A DNA stretch of 64,000 nt from Blastopirellula sp. J2-11. Its GTDB lineage: Bacteria > Planctomycetota > Planctomycetia > Pirellulales > Pirellulaceae. Location of the stretch: assembly GCF_024584705.1 (NCBI RefSeq), contig NZ_CP097384.1, positions 5,456,001-5,520,000 of the forward strand. Reading direction: 5' to 3'. The position numbers were made by a program, and so were the translations under genes. Shown here one piece after another: positions 1-10,604 of the stretch. The notes beneath the pieces are model-generated. The model ran no database searches. It saw nothing but the letters and a program-made list of their open reading frames with translations, and was not told where the DNA came from. Positions within the stretch are counted from its first letter, which is position 1, and each line of letters begins with the position of its first letter.

Positions 1-1
1 A

Positions 2-370
2 GCGATTCAAGCCGAAAACGTCGACGGCATCATCAAAGCGATTATGAAGCGAGAGGAGCTCGGCAGCACAGGTATCGGCCGCGGAATCGCCGTTCCCCAC
101 ACCAAGCATCCTAGCGTCGAAACGCTGGTAGGCACCGTGGGGGTTAGCACCGAGGGAGTCGAGTTCAGCAGCCTAGATGGTGAAAAAGTTCATCTCTTCT
201 TCCTGCTGGTTTCGCCTCCTGATCGCCCCGGCGATCACTTGCGAGCGCTGGAGAATATCTCTCGCCAGTTGCGGGACGATATGTTCTGCAAATTCCTGAA
301 GCAGTCGAAGACCGTCGCCGACATCCAGCAACTGCTGGAAGAAGCCGACAACAACCAATTCGGCTCGTAA
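2..370 (+). CDS. PTS EIIA domain protein (PtsN/fructose type), C-terminal part
   Basis: This is the 3' part of a gene that begins before the window; the frame is open from base 2 to the TAA. The readable 122 residues form most of a type-2 EIIA domain, the phosphocarrier that receives phosphate from HPr. The motif [12 protein letters not shown] carries the conserved phosphorylatable His after the Gly-Ile-Ala-x-Pro stretch. The rest ([31 protein letters not shown]) fits EIIA-Ntr and EIIA-Fru. HPr follows 121 bp downstream and enzyme I after that, so the three probably form one phosphorelay. No EIIB or EIIC permease is next to them, which suggests a regulatory rather than a sugar-transporting role (inference). 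The missing N-terminus could hold further domains. Confidence 0.85.
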   Translation, partial: AIQAENVDGIIKAIMKREELGSTGIGRGIAVPHTKHPSVETLVGTVGVSTEGVEFSSLDGEKVHLFFLLVSPPDRPGDHLRALENISRQLRDDMFCKFLKQSKTVADIQQLLEEADNNQFGS

Positions 371-491
371 GTCCCGTTTCGCATCTCCGCAAGGAGACGC
401 GTCGGTATTCATGAGCAGCGGAGGGCGGCGCACCTAGATCAAGATCGGCTCCGTCCCCGCCGGCTCAAAATGAAATCTTTCTGTTGGCGAA

Positions 492-794
492 ATGACCCAC
501 CAGCACGCGACTCGTCGAATCGTTATTAAAAACCAGCAGGGACTGCATGCGCGTCCTGCCGACGCTTTTGTCAAACTGGCGAATCAATTTCAATCGAATA
601 TTGAAATTGAGCGTGATACGCTCCGCGTCAGCGGCAAGAGTATCCTCGACCTGCTGACGCTCGTCGCCGAACAAGGCGTGCAATTAACAATTATTGCTGA
701 CGGCCCCGACGCCGAAGCTGCGGCAGACGCTCTCGCCGCGCTGGTAGAGACCTTCGTCGAAGAAGACGACCAGCCTGACACTCCAACTGACTGA
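492..794 (+). CDS. ptsH: Phosphocarrier protein HPr
   Basis: This 100-residue protein has the HPr fold signature. GLHARPA contains the active His19, which takes phosphate from enzyme I and passes it to EIIA. Ser50, in SGKSILDLLTL, sits where HPr kinase phosphorylates the regulatory serine in firmicutes; no HPr kinase gene is in the window, so its use here is unknown. The protein is slightly longer than the usual 85-90 residues because of an acidic C-terminal tail (EEDDQPDTPTD). It lies 14 bp before enzyme I, so co-translation is likely. The Shine-Dalgarno signal is weak. The start was chosen because the HPr core begins a few residues later. Confidence 0.93.
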   Translation: MTHQHATRRIVIKNQQGLHARPADAFVKLANQFQSNIEIERDTLRVSGKSILDLLTLVAEQGVQLTIIADGPDAEAAADALAALVETFVEEDDQPDTPTD

Positions 795-808
795 ACCCGC
801 TCGGTCCT

Positions 809-2557
809 ATGCGTATCCTTCAAGGCATCGCCGTTTCGCCAGGAGTCGCCATCGGCGAGGCCGTTGTCATTGACGACAAAGGATATCGCATTCCTCGGCG
901 ATTTATCGCACGCGGCGCTGTCGAAAGCGAAATGCAACGTCTCGAAGGCGCATTCGCCGCCGTTGGGAAGCAAATCGAGCAAAGCCGCGACGAGATCGCC
1001 GGCGAATTAGGCCAGCAATACGGCGCTATTTTTTCCGCCCACTTGCAGATGCTGCAAGACGCCAAGCTCCGCAACGAGATCGATCATCTCGTCAAGCAGC
1101 GACATTATTCGGCCGAGTATGCAATCACCCGGGCGCTCGGCAAATACAGCAAATTTTTCGAGAATCTGCCGACCGCCTATCTGCGGGAACGCGCCAACGA
1201 TGTTCACGACATCGAACGCCGGTTGATGGGCGAATTGATCGGCAATCGCCGCGAAGCGCTGGAAGAGATCAAATCGCCGGTCGTCGTCCTCGCCAATAAT
1301 TTGACCCCCAGCGAAACGGCCAATTTAAACCGCGAGATGGTGCTGGGGTTTGTGACCGAAGTTGGCGGCCCCGGCGGACATACCGCGATTGTGGCCGAAG
1401 CGCTCGAAATCCCCGCGGTAGTCGGTGTCGGCGACTTTTTGAACGAAGTCTCTGGCGGCGACCTGGTGATTGTCGACGGCGACCAGGGCCGGGTCATTTT
1501 CCAGCCCGACGACGAAACGATCGCCCGCTACGAGCAAGAGGTCGAAGAACACCGCAGCCTGGCCGCGCGCCTTGATTTGCTGCGTGATCTCCCCTCCGAA
1601 CTGCTCAGCGGTGAACAAATTCATCTCTATGCGAACATCGAGTTCCCGCACGAGGTGGACGCGTGTTTGCAGCGCGGGGCCGAGGGAATCGGGCTCTACC
1701 GGACCGAATTCCTGTATTTGGGACAAGAACAAGAGCCGACCGAAGAGGATCACTACCAGGTCTACGCCAAAGTGGTGCAAGACATGGGGGGGGCGCCGGT
1801 CGTGATTCGGACGCTTGATTTGGGCGCCGACAAGATCGCTCGCAGCCCCAATGAATCCCGTGTCGCCGAAGCGAATCCCTTTTTGGGATTACGCAGCATT
1901 CGACTGTCGCTTCGCAATATCTCCTTATTTCGTACGCAGTTACGCGCGGTATTGCGGGCCAGTATGATTGGGGAAATCCATGTAATGTTCCCTTTGGTCA
2001 GCACGCTGCACGAATTGCGGCAGGCAAAGATGCTGCTGACTGATATCATGGAGGATCTTGACGAAGAAGGGATTCCCTACGACCGGAACCTGAAAATCGG
2101 CATGATGGTCGAAGTCCCATCTTCGGTGATCATGCTCGATCATTTCGCCAAAGAAGTCGATTTTATCAGCATTGGCACGAACGATCTGGTCCAATACACC
2201 TTGGCGGTCGATCGTAGCAACAAAGAAGTAGCGGCGCTTTACAACAACTGCGACCCTGCCGTCCTCCGTTTGATCGAAATGACGGTTCGTCTGGCGAAAG
2301 AAGCCGATATCAAGACGACCCTTTGCGGCCAAATGGGGGGAAATCCAATCTATGCCATGTTGCTGATTGGGCTCGGTTTGCGTAGCCTTAGTATCACGCC
2401 GAGCGCAATTCCCGAGATTAAGAAGGTGTGCCGGAGCGTTTCTCTCGCCCAATGCGAAGAAGTCGCCCGCCGCGTTCGGGAAATGGAAAACGCTCGAGAA
2501 ATCAAACGCTACCTGCGTGAGGAAGTCCGCAGGGCGGTACCCGAATTAATGATGTAA
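809..2557 (+). CDS. ptsI: Phosphoenolpyruvate-protein phosphotransferase (enzyme I)
   Basis: Enzyme I takes phosphate from phosphoenolpyruvate and hands it to HPr. The 582 residues match the usual length of about 570-580. The N-terminal HPr-binding domain is followed by the phosphohistidine domain with His191 in GGPGGHTAIVA; the usual form is GGxTSHTAI, so Gly replaces Ser before the His. The C-terminal PEP-binding barrel has GLYRTEFLYL, the metal-binding EVPSSVIMLD and FISIGTNDLVQYTLAVDR segments, and the catalytic Cys in LCGQMGGNPI (usually CGEMAGD). It is the last gene of the EIIA-HPr-EI set. An imperfect hairpin (arms 2559-2564 and 2571-2576) lies just after the stop, without a T-tract. 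Confidence 0.95.
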   Translation: MRILQGIAVSPGVAIGEAVVIDDKGYRIPRRFIARGAVESEMQRLEGAFAAVGKQIEQSRDEIAGELGQQYGAIFSAHLQMLQDAKLRNEIDHLVKQRHYSAEYAITRALGKYSKFFENLPTAYLRERANDVHDIERRLMGELIGNRREALEEIKSPVVVLANNLTPSETANLNREMVLGFVTEVGGPGGHTAIVAEALEIPAVVGVGDFLNEVSGGDLVIVDGDQGRVIFQPDDETIARYEQEVEEHRSLAARLDLLRDLPSELLSGEQIHLYANIEFPHEVDACLQRGAEGIGLYRTEFLYLGQEQEPTEEDHYQVYAKVVQDMGGAPVVIRTLDLGADKIARSPNESRVAEANPFLGLRSIRLSLRNISLFRTQLRAVLRASMIGEIHVMFPLVSTLHELRQAKMLLTDIMEDLDEEGIPYDRNLKIGMMVEVPSSVIMLDHFAKEVDFISIGTNDLVQYTLAVDRSNKEVAALYNNCDPAVLRLIEMTVRLAKEADIKTTLCGQMGGNPIYAMLLIGLGLRSLSITPSAIPEIKKVCRSVSLAQCEEVARRVREMENAREIKRYLREEVRRAVPELMM

Positions 2558-3071
2558 TGCGGAACAAAACTTCCGCGATAACCGAATACCACACTTAGTT
2601 TCACGACCATTCGACGCAGATACAGAGTAACGACGTAGCGGGAAATTACGCACCGCCAGGCAGACCGACGCGACCCTTCGCGACTCTGGGCCAGTTCCAC
2701 AAAACGGGCCCATCGATCATGACGCCAAACAGCCGATTCTGAGATCCCTGCGACGCGCCAGCGCGATTTCTGTAGATGAAACGCCGCTTCAGCGCCGCGA
2801 CCCGGCCTTTTGACGCCGCTTTGCAGTTGCTTACCGACAGAGAGTCCCGCATAGAATTCGTCACAGTGCGACAGATACGGCCGCCCCATGCATGCAGATG
2901 CTAGCCGCCAGACTGCCCGCCTAATAACGTTTCTTTTCCGCTAACGTCGCTGCTGTTGCTGACTTGCTCGTCGCAGCCGGTTGCCGATTCTTGTCGGCAG
3001 AGTTCTGTACGAGCTGTTCTCCCTGCGCGGAAGGTCAGTCGTGAAACGCAACTCACGAAAGACCGAGCAAG
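2558..3071 (+). other. Gene-free stretch before the RNase E/G gene
   Basis: I see no convincing gene in these 514 bases. Short open frames on both strands have no recognisable protein signal. The 3' half probably holds the promoter and a long leader of the RNase E/G mRNA, as expected if this RNase controls its own transcript as in E. coli (inference). A 6-bp hairpin follows enzyme I at 2559-2576, but no T-rich tail makes it a clear terminator. Confidence 0.4.
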
Positions 3072-4841
3072 ATGAAGAAGGAAATGCTGATCAACGTATC
3101 GCAGCCGGAAGAATGCCGGATTGCGATCGTCGAGGACGGAATCCTCGAAGAGTTCTATCTTGAACGAACCAGCCAAGACAATTACGTCGGCAACATCTAC
3201 AAAGGCGTTGTCGTCAATCTAGAGCCAAGCATTCAAGCCGCCTTCGTTGATTTTGGCGTCGGCAAAAATGGCTTTCTCCACATCAGCGACGTCGAGCCGC
3301 AATACTTCCGCCAAGGGGGATACGACCCGGCGGAACAGCTGGATGACGACTTCGGCGGCAGCTACGGCGGCGCCACCGCGGCCGACTTTAGCGACGACGA
3401 GGAAGAAGAAGTCAGCGACTCGGCCAGTGACGACGACGCCAAAGCCGACAGTGATGACGATAGCGATGGTGATAGTGATGCAGGGGACGACGCTCCCCCC
3501 AAGGCGCCTCAAAGCCGTGGTCGCGGCCAACGCCGTCCGCAGCAGCGCCGCCAACGCCCTGGCATGCGTCCCCGCGTCAAACCGCCGATCCAAGAGATCT
3601 TCAAGCGCGGCGACGAAGTTCTGGTGCAGGTCATCAAAGAAGGCATCGGCAGCAAAGGGCCGACCCTCTCGACCTACATCAGTATTCCCGGCCGTTACCT
3701 AGTGCTGATGCCGGCCTTGGGACGCGTCGGCGTTTCTCGCAAGATTGAAGACGACCAGGTCCGCCGCCGCTTGCGTTCGACCTTGCTCGAGCTGAGCCCG
3801 CCGAAAGGCTTGGGCTTTATCGTCCGGACCGCCGGCCAAGAACGGAACAAAAAAGAGCTGTCGCGCGATATGGCCTATCTGCTGCGACTTTGGAAGGTGA
3901 TCGTCCGCCGGCTGAAAAACACGACAGGACCGTGCGACATCTACGAAGAAAGCGACATGATCATTCGGACGATTCGAGATATCTTCTCGTCCGATGTCGA
4001 CTCGATTTACGTCGATAGCGAACCTGCCTATGAGCGCGCCAAAGAATTCCTCCAGTTGGTCATGCCGCGGCACGTGAATCGCTTGAAGAAATACGAGAGC
4101 AAAGACCCTCTCTTCCACAAGTATCGCTTGGACGAAGAGATCGCTCGCATCAACCAGCGCGAAGTTCCACTGCGTCGCGGCGGTTCGATCGTGATTGATC
4201 AGACCGAAGCTTTGGTCGCGATCGACGTGAATAGCGGCAATTTTCGCTATGACGGCACCGCCGAAGAAGCGGCCTACCAACTCAACATGATGGCCGCCAA
4301 AGAAATTGCTCGCCAATTGCGTCTGCGCGATCTCGGCGGCGTGGTGGTCAACGACTTTATCGACATGCGTCGTGAAAAGCACCGCCGTAACGTCGAGCGG
4401 GCCCTTCGCGACTCGGTGAAACGAGATCGTGCGCGCACCAAGATCCTGAAAACCAGCCCGTTTGGTCTGATCGAGATGACCCGGCAACGGATTCGCCCCA
4501 GTCTGAAACGGAGCGTTTTCAAGGATTGTCCCTGCTGCAAAGGACGCGGCGTGGTCAAATCGGCCGAAAGCATGGCCATTGAGGTCGTCCGCATGCTGTT
4601 GGCGGCCGCTCATCACGACGGCGCTTCGCATGTGACGATTCGGGTCAACGACGAAGTCGCGACCTATCTGAACAACAAGAAACGCCGCGAATTGGCCCGG
4701 ATCGAAGAAGACACGAATATCGTGGTTCAGATCTACGGCAGCGAATCGTTCTATCCGGAACACCTGGAAGTCGAATGCGTCGATGCGGATGGCCGCCGGC
4801 TCCATTTTGACGATCGCCCCACCGGCAATGCCCGCCACTAG
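3072..4841 (+). CDS. Ribonuclease E/G family endoribonuclease
   Basis: This 589-residue endoribonuclease belongs to the Rne/Rng family, which processes rRNA and tRNA and decays mRNA. An S1 RNA-binding domain (about residues 35-215) is split by an insert at about 82-171. The insert has an Asp/Glu-rich half and then an Arg/Gln/Pro-rich half. The catalytic domain follows, with the metal-binding aspartates in VAIDVNSGNF and VVNDFIDM, and the zinc-link cysteines in CPCCKGRG. There is no long C-terminal scaffold as in E. coli RNase E, so the overall form is closer to RNase G. The ATG at 3072 starts directly with the family N-terminus (MKKEMLINVS). bL21 follows on the same strand about 190 bp later, an arrangement seen in many bacteria. 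Confidence 0.93.
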   Translation: MKKEMLINVSQPEECRIAIVEDGILEEFYLERTSQDNYVGNIYKGVVVNLEPSIQAAFVDFGVGKNGFLHISDVEPQYFRQGGYDPAEQLDDDFGGSYGGATAADFSDDEEEEVSDSASDDDAKADSDDDSDGDSDAGDDAPPKAPQSRGRGQRRPQQRRQRPGMRPRVKPPIQEIFKRGDEVLVQVIKEGIGSKGPTLSTYISIPGRYLVLMPALGRVGVSRKIEDDQVRRRLRSTLLELSPPKGLGFIVRTAGQERNKKELSRDMAYLLRLWKVIVRRLKNTTGPCDIYEESDMIIRTIRDIFSSDVDSIYVDSEPAYERAKEFLQLVMPRHVNRLKKYESKDPLFHKYRLDEEIARINQREVPLRRGGSIVIDQTEALVAIDVNSGNFRYDGTAEEAAYQLNMMAAKEIARQLRLRDLGGVVVNDFIDMRREKHRRNVERALRDSVKRDRARTKILKTSPFGLIEMTRQRIRPSLKRSVFKDCPCCKGRGVVKSAESMAIEVVRMLLAAAHHDGASHVTIRVNDEVATYLNNKKRRELARIEEDTNIVVQIYGSESFYPEHLEVECVDADGRRLHFDDRPTGNARH

Positions 4842-5032
4842 GGGGAGGGGTTTTGGCGACTTGCCCCGCTCGTCACAGAATTTGACGCAGCGGGGCCGCT
4901 TAGGGCCTCGACAAGCGGCTCTGGTTTTCATATCTTTGAAGGTTTCCCCAAACGAGTCTGGCGTCTCTTGGTAGTCGCCGGTCCCGTCATCACCAGCAAA
5001 TCACTGATTTGGCAAGTTCTCAGGTTCCGGCC

Positions 5033-5347
5033 ATGTACGCGATCATCAAAGAAGACGGCAAGCAGATCAAAGTTGAAGAAGGCCAGGAGCTGCGCCTCGA
5101 CTACCGCGCCGACGCCTCGGCTGGCGACGAATTGACCTTTGGGTCGGTTCTTTGCGTCTCCGGCGAAGATGGCGTGAAGCTCGGCAAGCCGGTCCTCGAC
5201 GGCGCTTCGGTCACTGCCGAAGTGGTCGGCGTGGTTCAAGGCCCGAAGCTGGTCATTCAAAAGTTCCGCCGCCGCAAGAACTCGCGTCGCAAGACGGGCC
5301 ATCGCCAACTTTTCACCAAAGTGAAAATCGGCAAGATCACCGCCTAG
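5033..5347 (+). CDS. rplU: 50S ribosomal protein bL21
   Basis: This protein of about 104 residues begins MYAIIKEDGKQIKVEEG and contains VIQKFRRRKNSRRKTGHRQ, the basic signature of bL21, which binds 23S rRNA. The ATG at 5033 gives the family-standard N-terminus; an upstream in-frame ATG at 5009 would add eight residues with no family support. Neither start has a strong Shine-Dalgarno sequence. The gene usually paired with it, rpmA (bL27), does not follow; instead there is a strong terminator and then a gene-free repeat island. Confidence 0.93.
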   Translation: MYAIIKEDGKQIKVEEGQELRLDYRADASAGDELTFGSVLCVSGEDGVKLGKPVLDGASVTAEVVGVVQGPKLVIQKFRRRKNSRRKTGHRQLFTKVKIGKITA

Positions 5348-5395
5348 CGGACGCCGATCGCCAAACCCTGGCGACCGAAAATTGAAAACAAACGC

Positions 5396-5428
5396 AAACG
5401 CCAAAGTCAGCAATGACTTTGGCGTTTT
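5396..5428 (+). terminator. Rho-independent terminator after rplU
   Basis: A perfect 14-bp stem (arms 5396-5409 and 5414-5427) closes on a GCAA tetraloop and ends in four T residues. It lies about 50 bp after the rplU stop codon. Confidence 0.85.
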
Positions 5429-5714
5429 GCATGCGCTAACGGTAGATCCGGCCTCAGTGATGTTCGGCACGAAAATTGGACCGGAAACATGGACGCTCTC
5501 TTAAGTCTGTCAGGGACTATCAGATGTCCTGCCGGAGCAAACGTTATCCGTTGACAAAGCGCACAGATTCGTGGTCGATTGCCGTACGGCGAGAAGAAAA
5601 CGGGAACTTCACTTCCGGTTTGGGATCGAGCGCCCGTCGGCAGCTTCTACTGGCTCCAACGCTCTTTGGCAATTCACGCTACTAAAAGTGACTAGCGGTC
5701 CGATCCAACCAGAT

Positions 5715-5781
5715 AGTCGCCTTTCGCTCCCGCGAAAGTAGCGTCTTGCCGGTGCATCTTTCGCAAGAGCGAAAGGCGACT
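5715..5781. repeat. Long hairpin containing a dispersed 32-nt repeat
   Basis: Perfect 14-nt inverted arms (5715-5728 and 5768-5781) enclose the sequence. Bases 5716-5747 recur without mismatch at 37455-37486, in another intergenic gap. Such copies suggest a family of small non-coding repeats in this genome. Confidence 0.7.
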
Positions 5782-5845
5782 AGGGAGCCATCGAAATACA
5801 CGGATCCAATCCAGTCCAACCGCCCGAAAAAAAGGGGCTGTCCAG

Positions 5846-5936
5846 TCCAGTCCAACCTTTTGAGGTTGGCTATTAAATTACGCAGTTTAACCTGCAGGCA
5901 AAATGGGGTAGTTCGCCCAAAAAATGAATCCGGTCC
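5846..5936. repeat. Intergenic repeat, copy A
   Basis: This segment shares its order of motifs with 6021-6115: CAGTCCAACCTT, then TACGCAGTTTAACC, then GTTCGCCCAAA and AATGAATCCGGTCC. The two copies have diverged but remain roughly collinear. A shorter related piece lies between them at about 5958-6020. Confidence 0.6.
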
Positions 5937-6020
5937 CATTTTGGAGATCCAGCGAGTTCGCCAAACATCCCAGCTTAACGCCCAGGCAATTTGGGCGAGT
6001 CGATAAAAAATTGCAGCGGT

Positions 6021-6115
6021 CCGGTCCAACCTTGGGGGATCGACTTCTAAACTACGCAGCTTAACCCACAGACAAGATTGGGGAGTTCGCCCAAACAATG
6101 AATGCGGTCTGGTCC
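6021..6115. repeat. Intergenic repeat, copy B
   Basis: This is the second copy of the repeat at 5846-5936, with CGGTCCAACCTT, TACGCAGCTTAACC, GTTCGCCCAAA and AATGAATGCGGTC in the same order. Its function is unknown. Confidence 0.6.
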
Positions 6116-6307
6116 GTTGCTTCGTCAGCCGGCTTGGCCACGTTCCCTTCGTCTTTCGCGCAAACAGGACTACTTCCAACGGAAATGCGAGCGGCGACTT
6201 TGACGCGGGCTCACATCACTAAACCGTCCTACCTGGTCTTGGTTGACGCGTGACTTTGGCTCCTCGAAGATATCCGCTGACTTTACTAGCGAATCAGGAG
6301 ACGGCGC

Positions 6308-6868
6308 GTGACGAAGATTCTTGTTCTCTACCACAGCAACAGCGGCAACACGGGCAAAATGGCGACCGAAGTCGCCGCAGGCGCGCAAGAAGTGCCGGAC
6401 GCCGAGGTGCGTCTGTTATCGATCGATCAGGCGACCACCGCCGATCTCGATTGGTGCGAAGGGATCGCCGTTGGCAGCCCCACCAACTACGGCACTGTCA
6501 GTTGGCAAATGAAACAGTGGTGGGACAACCAACCGCTCGAAAACTGGGGCCAGCGCGACGGCCGGATCGGCTGCGCGTTCAGCTCGGCCGCTTCGTGGGG
6601 CGGCGGGCAAGAACTGACCTGCATGACGCTGAACGCAATTTTGATGAACTACGGATATCTGGTCTTCGGCGTGACCGACCTGGCCGGTCCGCAGCACACG
6701 ATGCACTATGGAGCGATCCAAGCCGGCGAGCCGCGCCAGGAAAAAGAGATCGCCGGCTGCCGCCGACTTGGTCGACGTCTGGCCGAATGGGTCGCCGTTT
6801 ACTTTCACGGGCGCCAAGATCAACACCCGCTGCGCCAAGCCTATGATCGCTTTGAACACTTGAAGTAA
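6308..6868 (+). CDS. Flavodoxin-fold NAD(P)H:quinone oxidoreductase (WrbA-like)
   Basis: This 186-residue cytosolic protein starts ILVLYHSNSGNTGKMA, the phosphate-binding loop of FMN-binding flavodoxin-like proteins. It continues with AVGSPTNYGTVSWQMKQWWD and FSSAASWGGGQELT, which match the FMN-contacting loops of WrbA-type quinone reductases. A role in two-electron quinone reduction is likely but the substrate cannot be read. The GTG start at 6308 is preceded by AGGAG at good spacing. The downstream membrane-protein gene starts only 11 bp after the stop, so the two may be co-transcribed. Confidence 0.85.
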   Translation: MTKILVLYHSNSGNTGKMATEVAAGAQEVPDAEVRLLSIDQATTADLDWCEGIAVGSPTNYGTVSWQMKQWWDNQPLENWGQRDGRIGCAFSSAASWGGGQELTCMTLNAILMNYGYLVFGVTDLAGPQHTMHYGAIQAGEPRQEKEIAGCRRLGRRLAEWVAVYFHGRQDQHPLRQAYDRFEHLK

Positions 6869-6878
6869 GGTGGCGACG

Positions 6879-8006
6879 ATGAACAGCCCTGCGAGCGACA
6901 ATCCGTTTCAATCGCCGGCGGCGCCCAGCGGCCCGGTGTCGAACGAAGAAGCGATCGTCGCCGAGGGAATCTTCAGCTCTGCGGACTGGGACAATTCGTA
7001 CCTTCTTACATTATTCAACCGTGGGACGGTGAAGTTTCTGCTGCTGACGATTCTCCTCCCCAGCATTCTTTTCCTTTTCATCACAGGAACGACGCTAGGC
7101 AAAATCATCCTAATGCTGATCCTGATGCTGATCCTGTTGTGCCTCCTGGTTGTTGCGATGTCCGCATTGGTGGGATTGTCGTATTGGTGCAATACCCAAT
7201 GGCGAACAACTCGACGCCGCCTCGCGGAAAACCCAGAGCCGCGGCAAATCACGATTTCCTCTGCGGGAATTCGTGTTGAAACACCGACAGGTACGCAACA
7301 ATATCGCTGGTCGGAGTTTTCAGGCCTCGCATCGAATCAAAAAGTCATCGTGCTTACTTTGCGGATAGGCGTGATAGTGATGACGCCTTCGCATTTTTTT
7401 GAAAGCAAAGCCGCCTATCAAGCCGCCCTACGGAATATTTCCGCCTACATGCTATCTGCGGCGCCCGACAACCGGCATGAAACGGCAGTCGCAGCAATCG
7501 ATTCTGTTCCAAACGATGAGGACGGAGCGATTGTCGGCAGCGGCGAGCTCTCTTGGCAAGAAGCAAAGAATTCTTATTGGCATATCGCTTGGAAAAGTTT
7601 GCTTGTGTATCTGGTTCTCTTCGTAACTGCCTCGGGAATCGGTCTCACAATCGCCATACAGGCGTGGTTCCGTTCTGAGCCCTTCCTGTTCACGCCTGAG
7701 ACTGCTGTTTGGTCCGCGGCCGCGGGATCCATCGCGTGGATCAGTTGGCAGTCCTTTCGAACCCTCCGCAATTGGTACCGTGATCAAGTCGTAGGCGTCA
7801 TCGAGCGCTGGACCATCACCGATATTGATTTGACCTGCACTTCGCCGAGAGAGCGAATGAAATATCGGTGGAACGAAATGACCAAGACATACGTGCAGCC
7901 AGAGCGAATCATCCTGATCCATCGACAGTTTGGCGCGATCCAACTTCCACGCCGTTTCTTCGCCTCGGACGAAGATTGGCGGCAAGTGGTCGACTGGGCG
8001 GCGTGA
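6879..8006 (+). CDS. Membrane protein of unknown function with YcxB-like segments
   Basis: The protein has about 375 residues and no clear functional assignment. A Pro/Ser-rich N-terminus (about 1-25) precedes a first pair of membrane segments (about residues 50-110). A soluble part follows, with a YcxB-like pattern (ITISSAGIRVETPTGTQQYRWSEF, here broken across a loop, then SHFFESKAAYQA). A second hydrophobic pair lies near residues 245-290, and a second similar soluble part has MKYRWNEM and LPRRFF. The layout therefore looks like an internal duplication of membrane pair plus sensor-like domain. The ATG at 6879 was preferred to the GTG at 6870 because TAAGG lies just upstream. Function unknown. 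Confidence 0.7.
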   Translation: MNSPASDNPFQSPAAPSGPVSNEEAIVAEGIFSSADWDNSYLLTLFNRGTVKFLLLTILLPSILFLFITGTTLGKIILMLILMLILLCLLVVAMSALVGLSYWCNTQWRTTRRRLAENPEPRQITISSAGIRVETPTGTQQYRWSEFSGLASNQKVIVLTLRIGVIVMTPSHFFESKAAYQAALRNISAYMLSAAPDNRHETAVAAIDSVPNDEDGAIVGSGELSWQEAKNSYWHIAWKSLLVYLVLFVTASGIGLTIAIQAWFRSEPFLFTPETAVWSAAAGSIAWISWQSFRTLRNWYRDQVVGVIERWTITDIDLTCTSPRERMKYRWNEMTKTYVQPERIILIHRQFGAIQLPRRFFASDEDWRQVVDWAA

Positions 8007-8028
8007 TGCATAATTTATCGCTGCGCGC

Positions 8029-8065
8029 AAAAAAAGTCGGCCGCCAGATTTCTCTCGCGGCCGAC
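8029..8065 (-). terminator. Rho-independent terminator of glnN
   Basis: On the minus strand a 9-bp GC-rich stem (arms 8057-8065 and 8036-8044) is followed by seven T residues (complement of 8029-8035). It lies about 35 bp beyond the glnN stop codon and also between the convergent membrane-protein gene and glnN. Confidence 0.8.
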
Positions 8066-8098
8066 GTTCATTTTATCCTCAGGCAAACGAAGGTTCGC

Positions 8099-10342
<2,244 letters not shown>

Positions 10343-10441
10343 TACAAATAGCCTTAAATTAGAGAGAGAGGGTAGGGGCTAGGCGAAAACGAAAGAGGGC
10401 GCCCCACAGTCGATTTTGCCAAAAATTTAATCCGGCACAAA

Positions 10442-10458
10442 CCTGCTCGTCGAGCAGG
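10442..10458. promoter_or_regulatory. Operator-like palindrome in the glnN leader
   Basis: CCTGCTCG-T-CGAGCAGG is a perfect 8-bp inverted repeat around one central base. It lies between the predicted sigma-54 start point and the glnN start codon. It could bind a dimeric regulator or form a hairpin in the mRNA leader. A related half (GCTAGCAGG) lies upstream of the -24/-12 element. Confidence 0.4.
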
Positions 10459-10490
10459 GACGCACCGGAATCTTTAAGTCGCCAAGAAAC

Positions 10491-10507
10491 AGCAAATTTT
10501 GCGCCAG
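10491..10507 (-). promoter_or_regulatory. Candidate sigma-54 (-24/-12) promoter of glnN
   Basis: The minus strand reads CTGGCGCAAAATTTGCT. It matches the sigma-54 consensus YTGGCACGN4TTGCW at nearly all fixed positions, with the essential GG and GC dinucleotides separated by exactly 10 bases. Transcription would begin near 10480, giving a leader of about 140 nt. Glutamine synthetase is a classic sigma-54 target in other bacteria, which supports the reading. Confidence 0.5.
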
Positions 10508-10604
10508 AGCTAGCAGGTCGTTTTTTTCCGAGATTTGGACAATGTGACGGCCTGCAACGCCGAATTCGCGCGCAACGAGTGCCTAGAAATACCGCATTTG
10601 GCGC

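Larger units (their letters stand above)
5429..6307. other. Gene-free repeat-rich island
   Basis: About 880 bases contain no convincing gene. From left to right they hold a segment (5544-5580) that resembles 41353-41389; a long hairpin (5715-5781) whose left part recurs at 37455; and two diverged copies of a roughly 90-bp repeat (5846-5936 and 6021-6115), with a partial copy between them. GTCC-CAACC motifs like those in the tandem array near 43 kb occur throughout. Short open frames here follow the repeats and look accidental. Confidence 0.6.

Noticed and set aside
2509-2889. A 126-codon minus-strand frame overlapping the end of ptsI
   Set aside because: It overlaps a real gene antisense, and its composition (Arg/Ser-rich) is typical of a non-coding frame.
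3699-4931. A 410-codon open frame opposite the RNase E/G gene
   Set aside because: It lies antisense to conserved catalytic segments and shows no protein features of its own.
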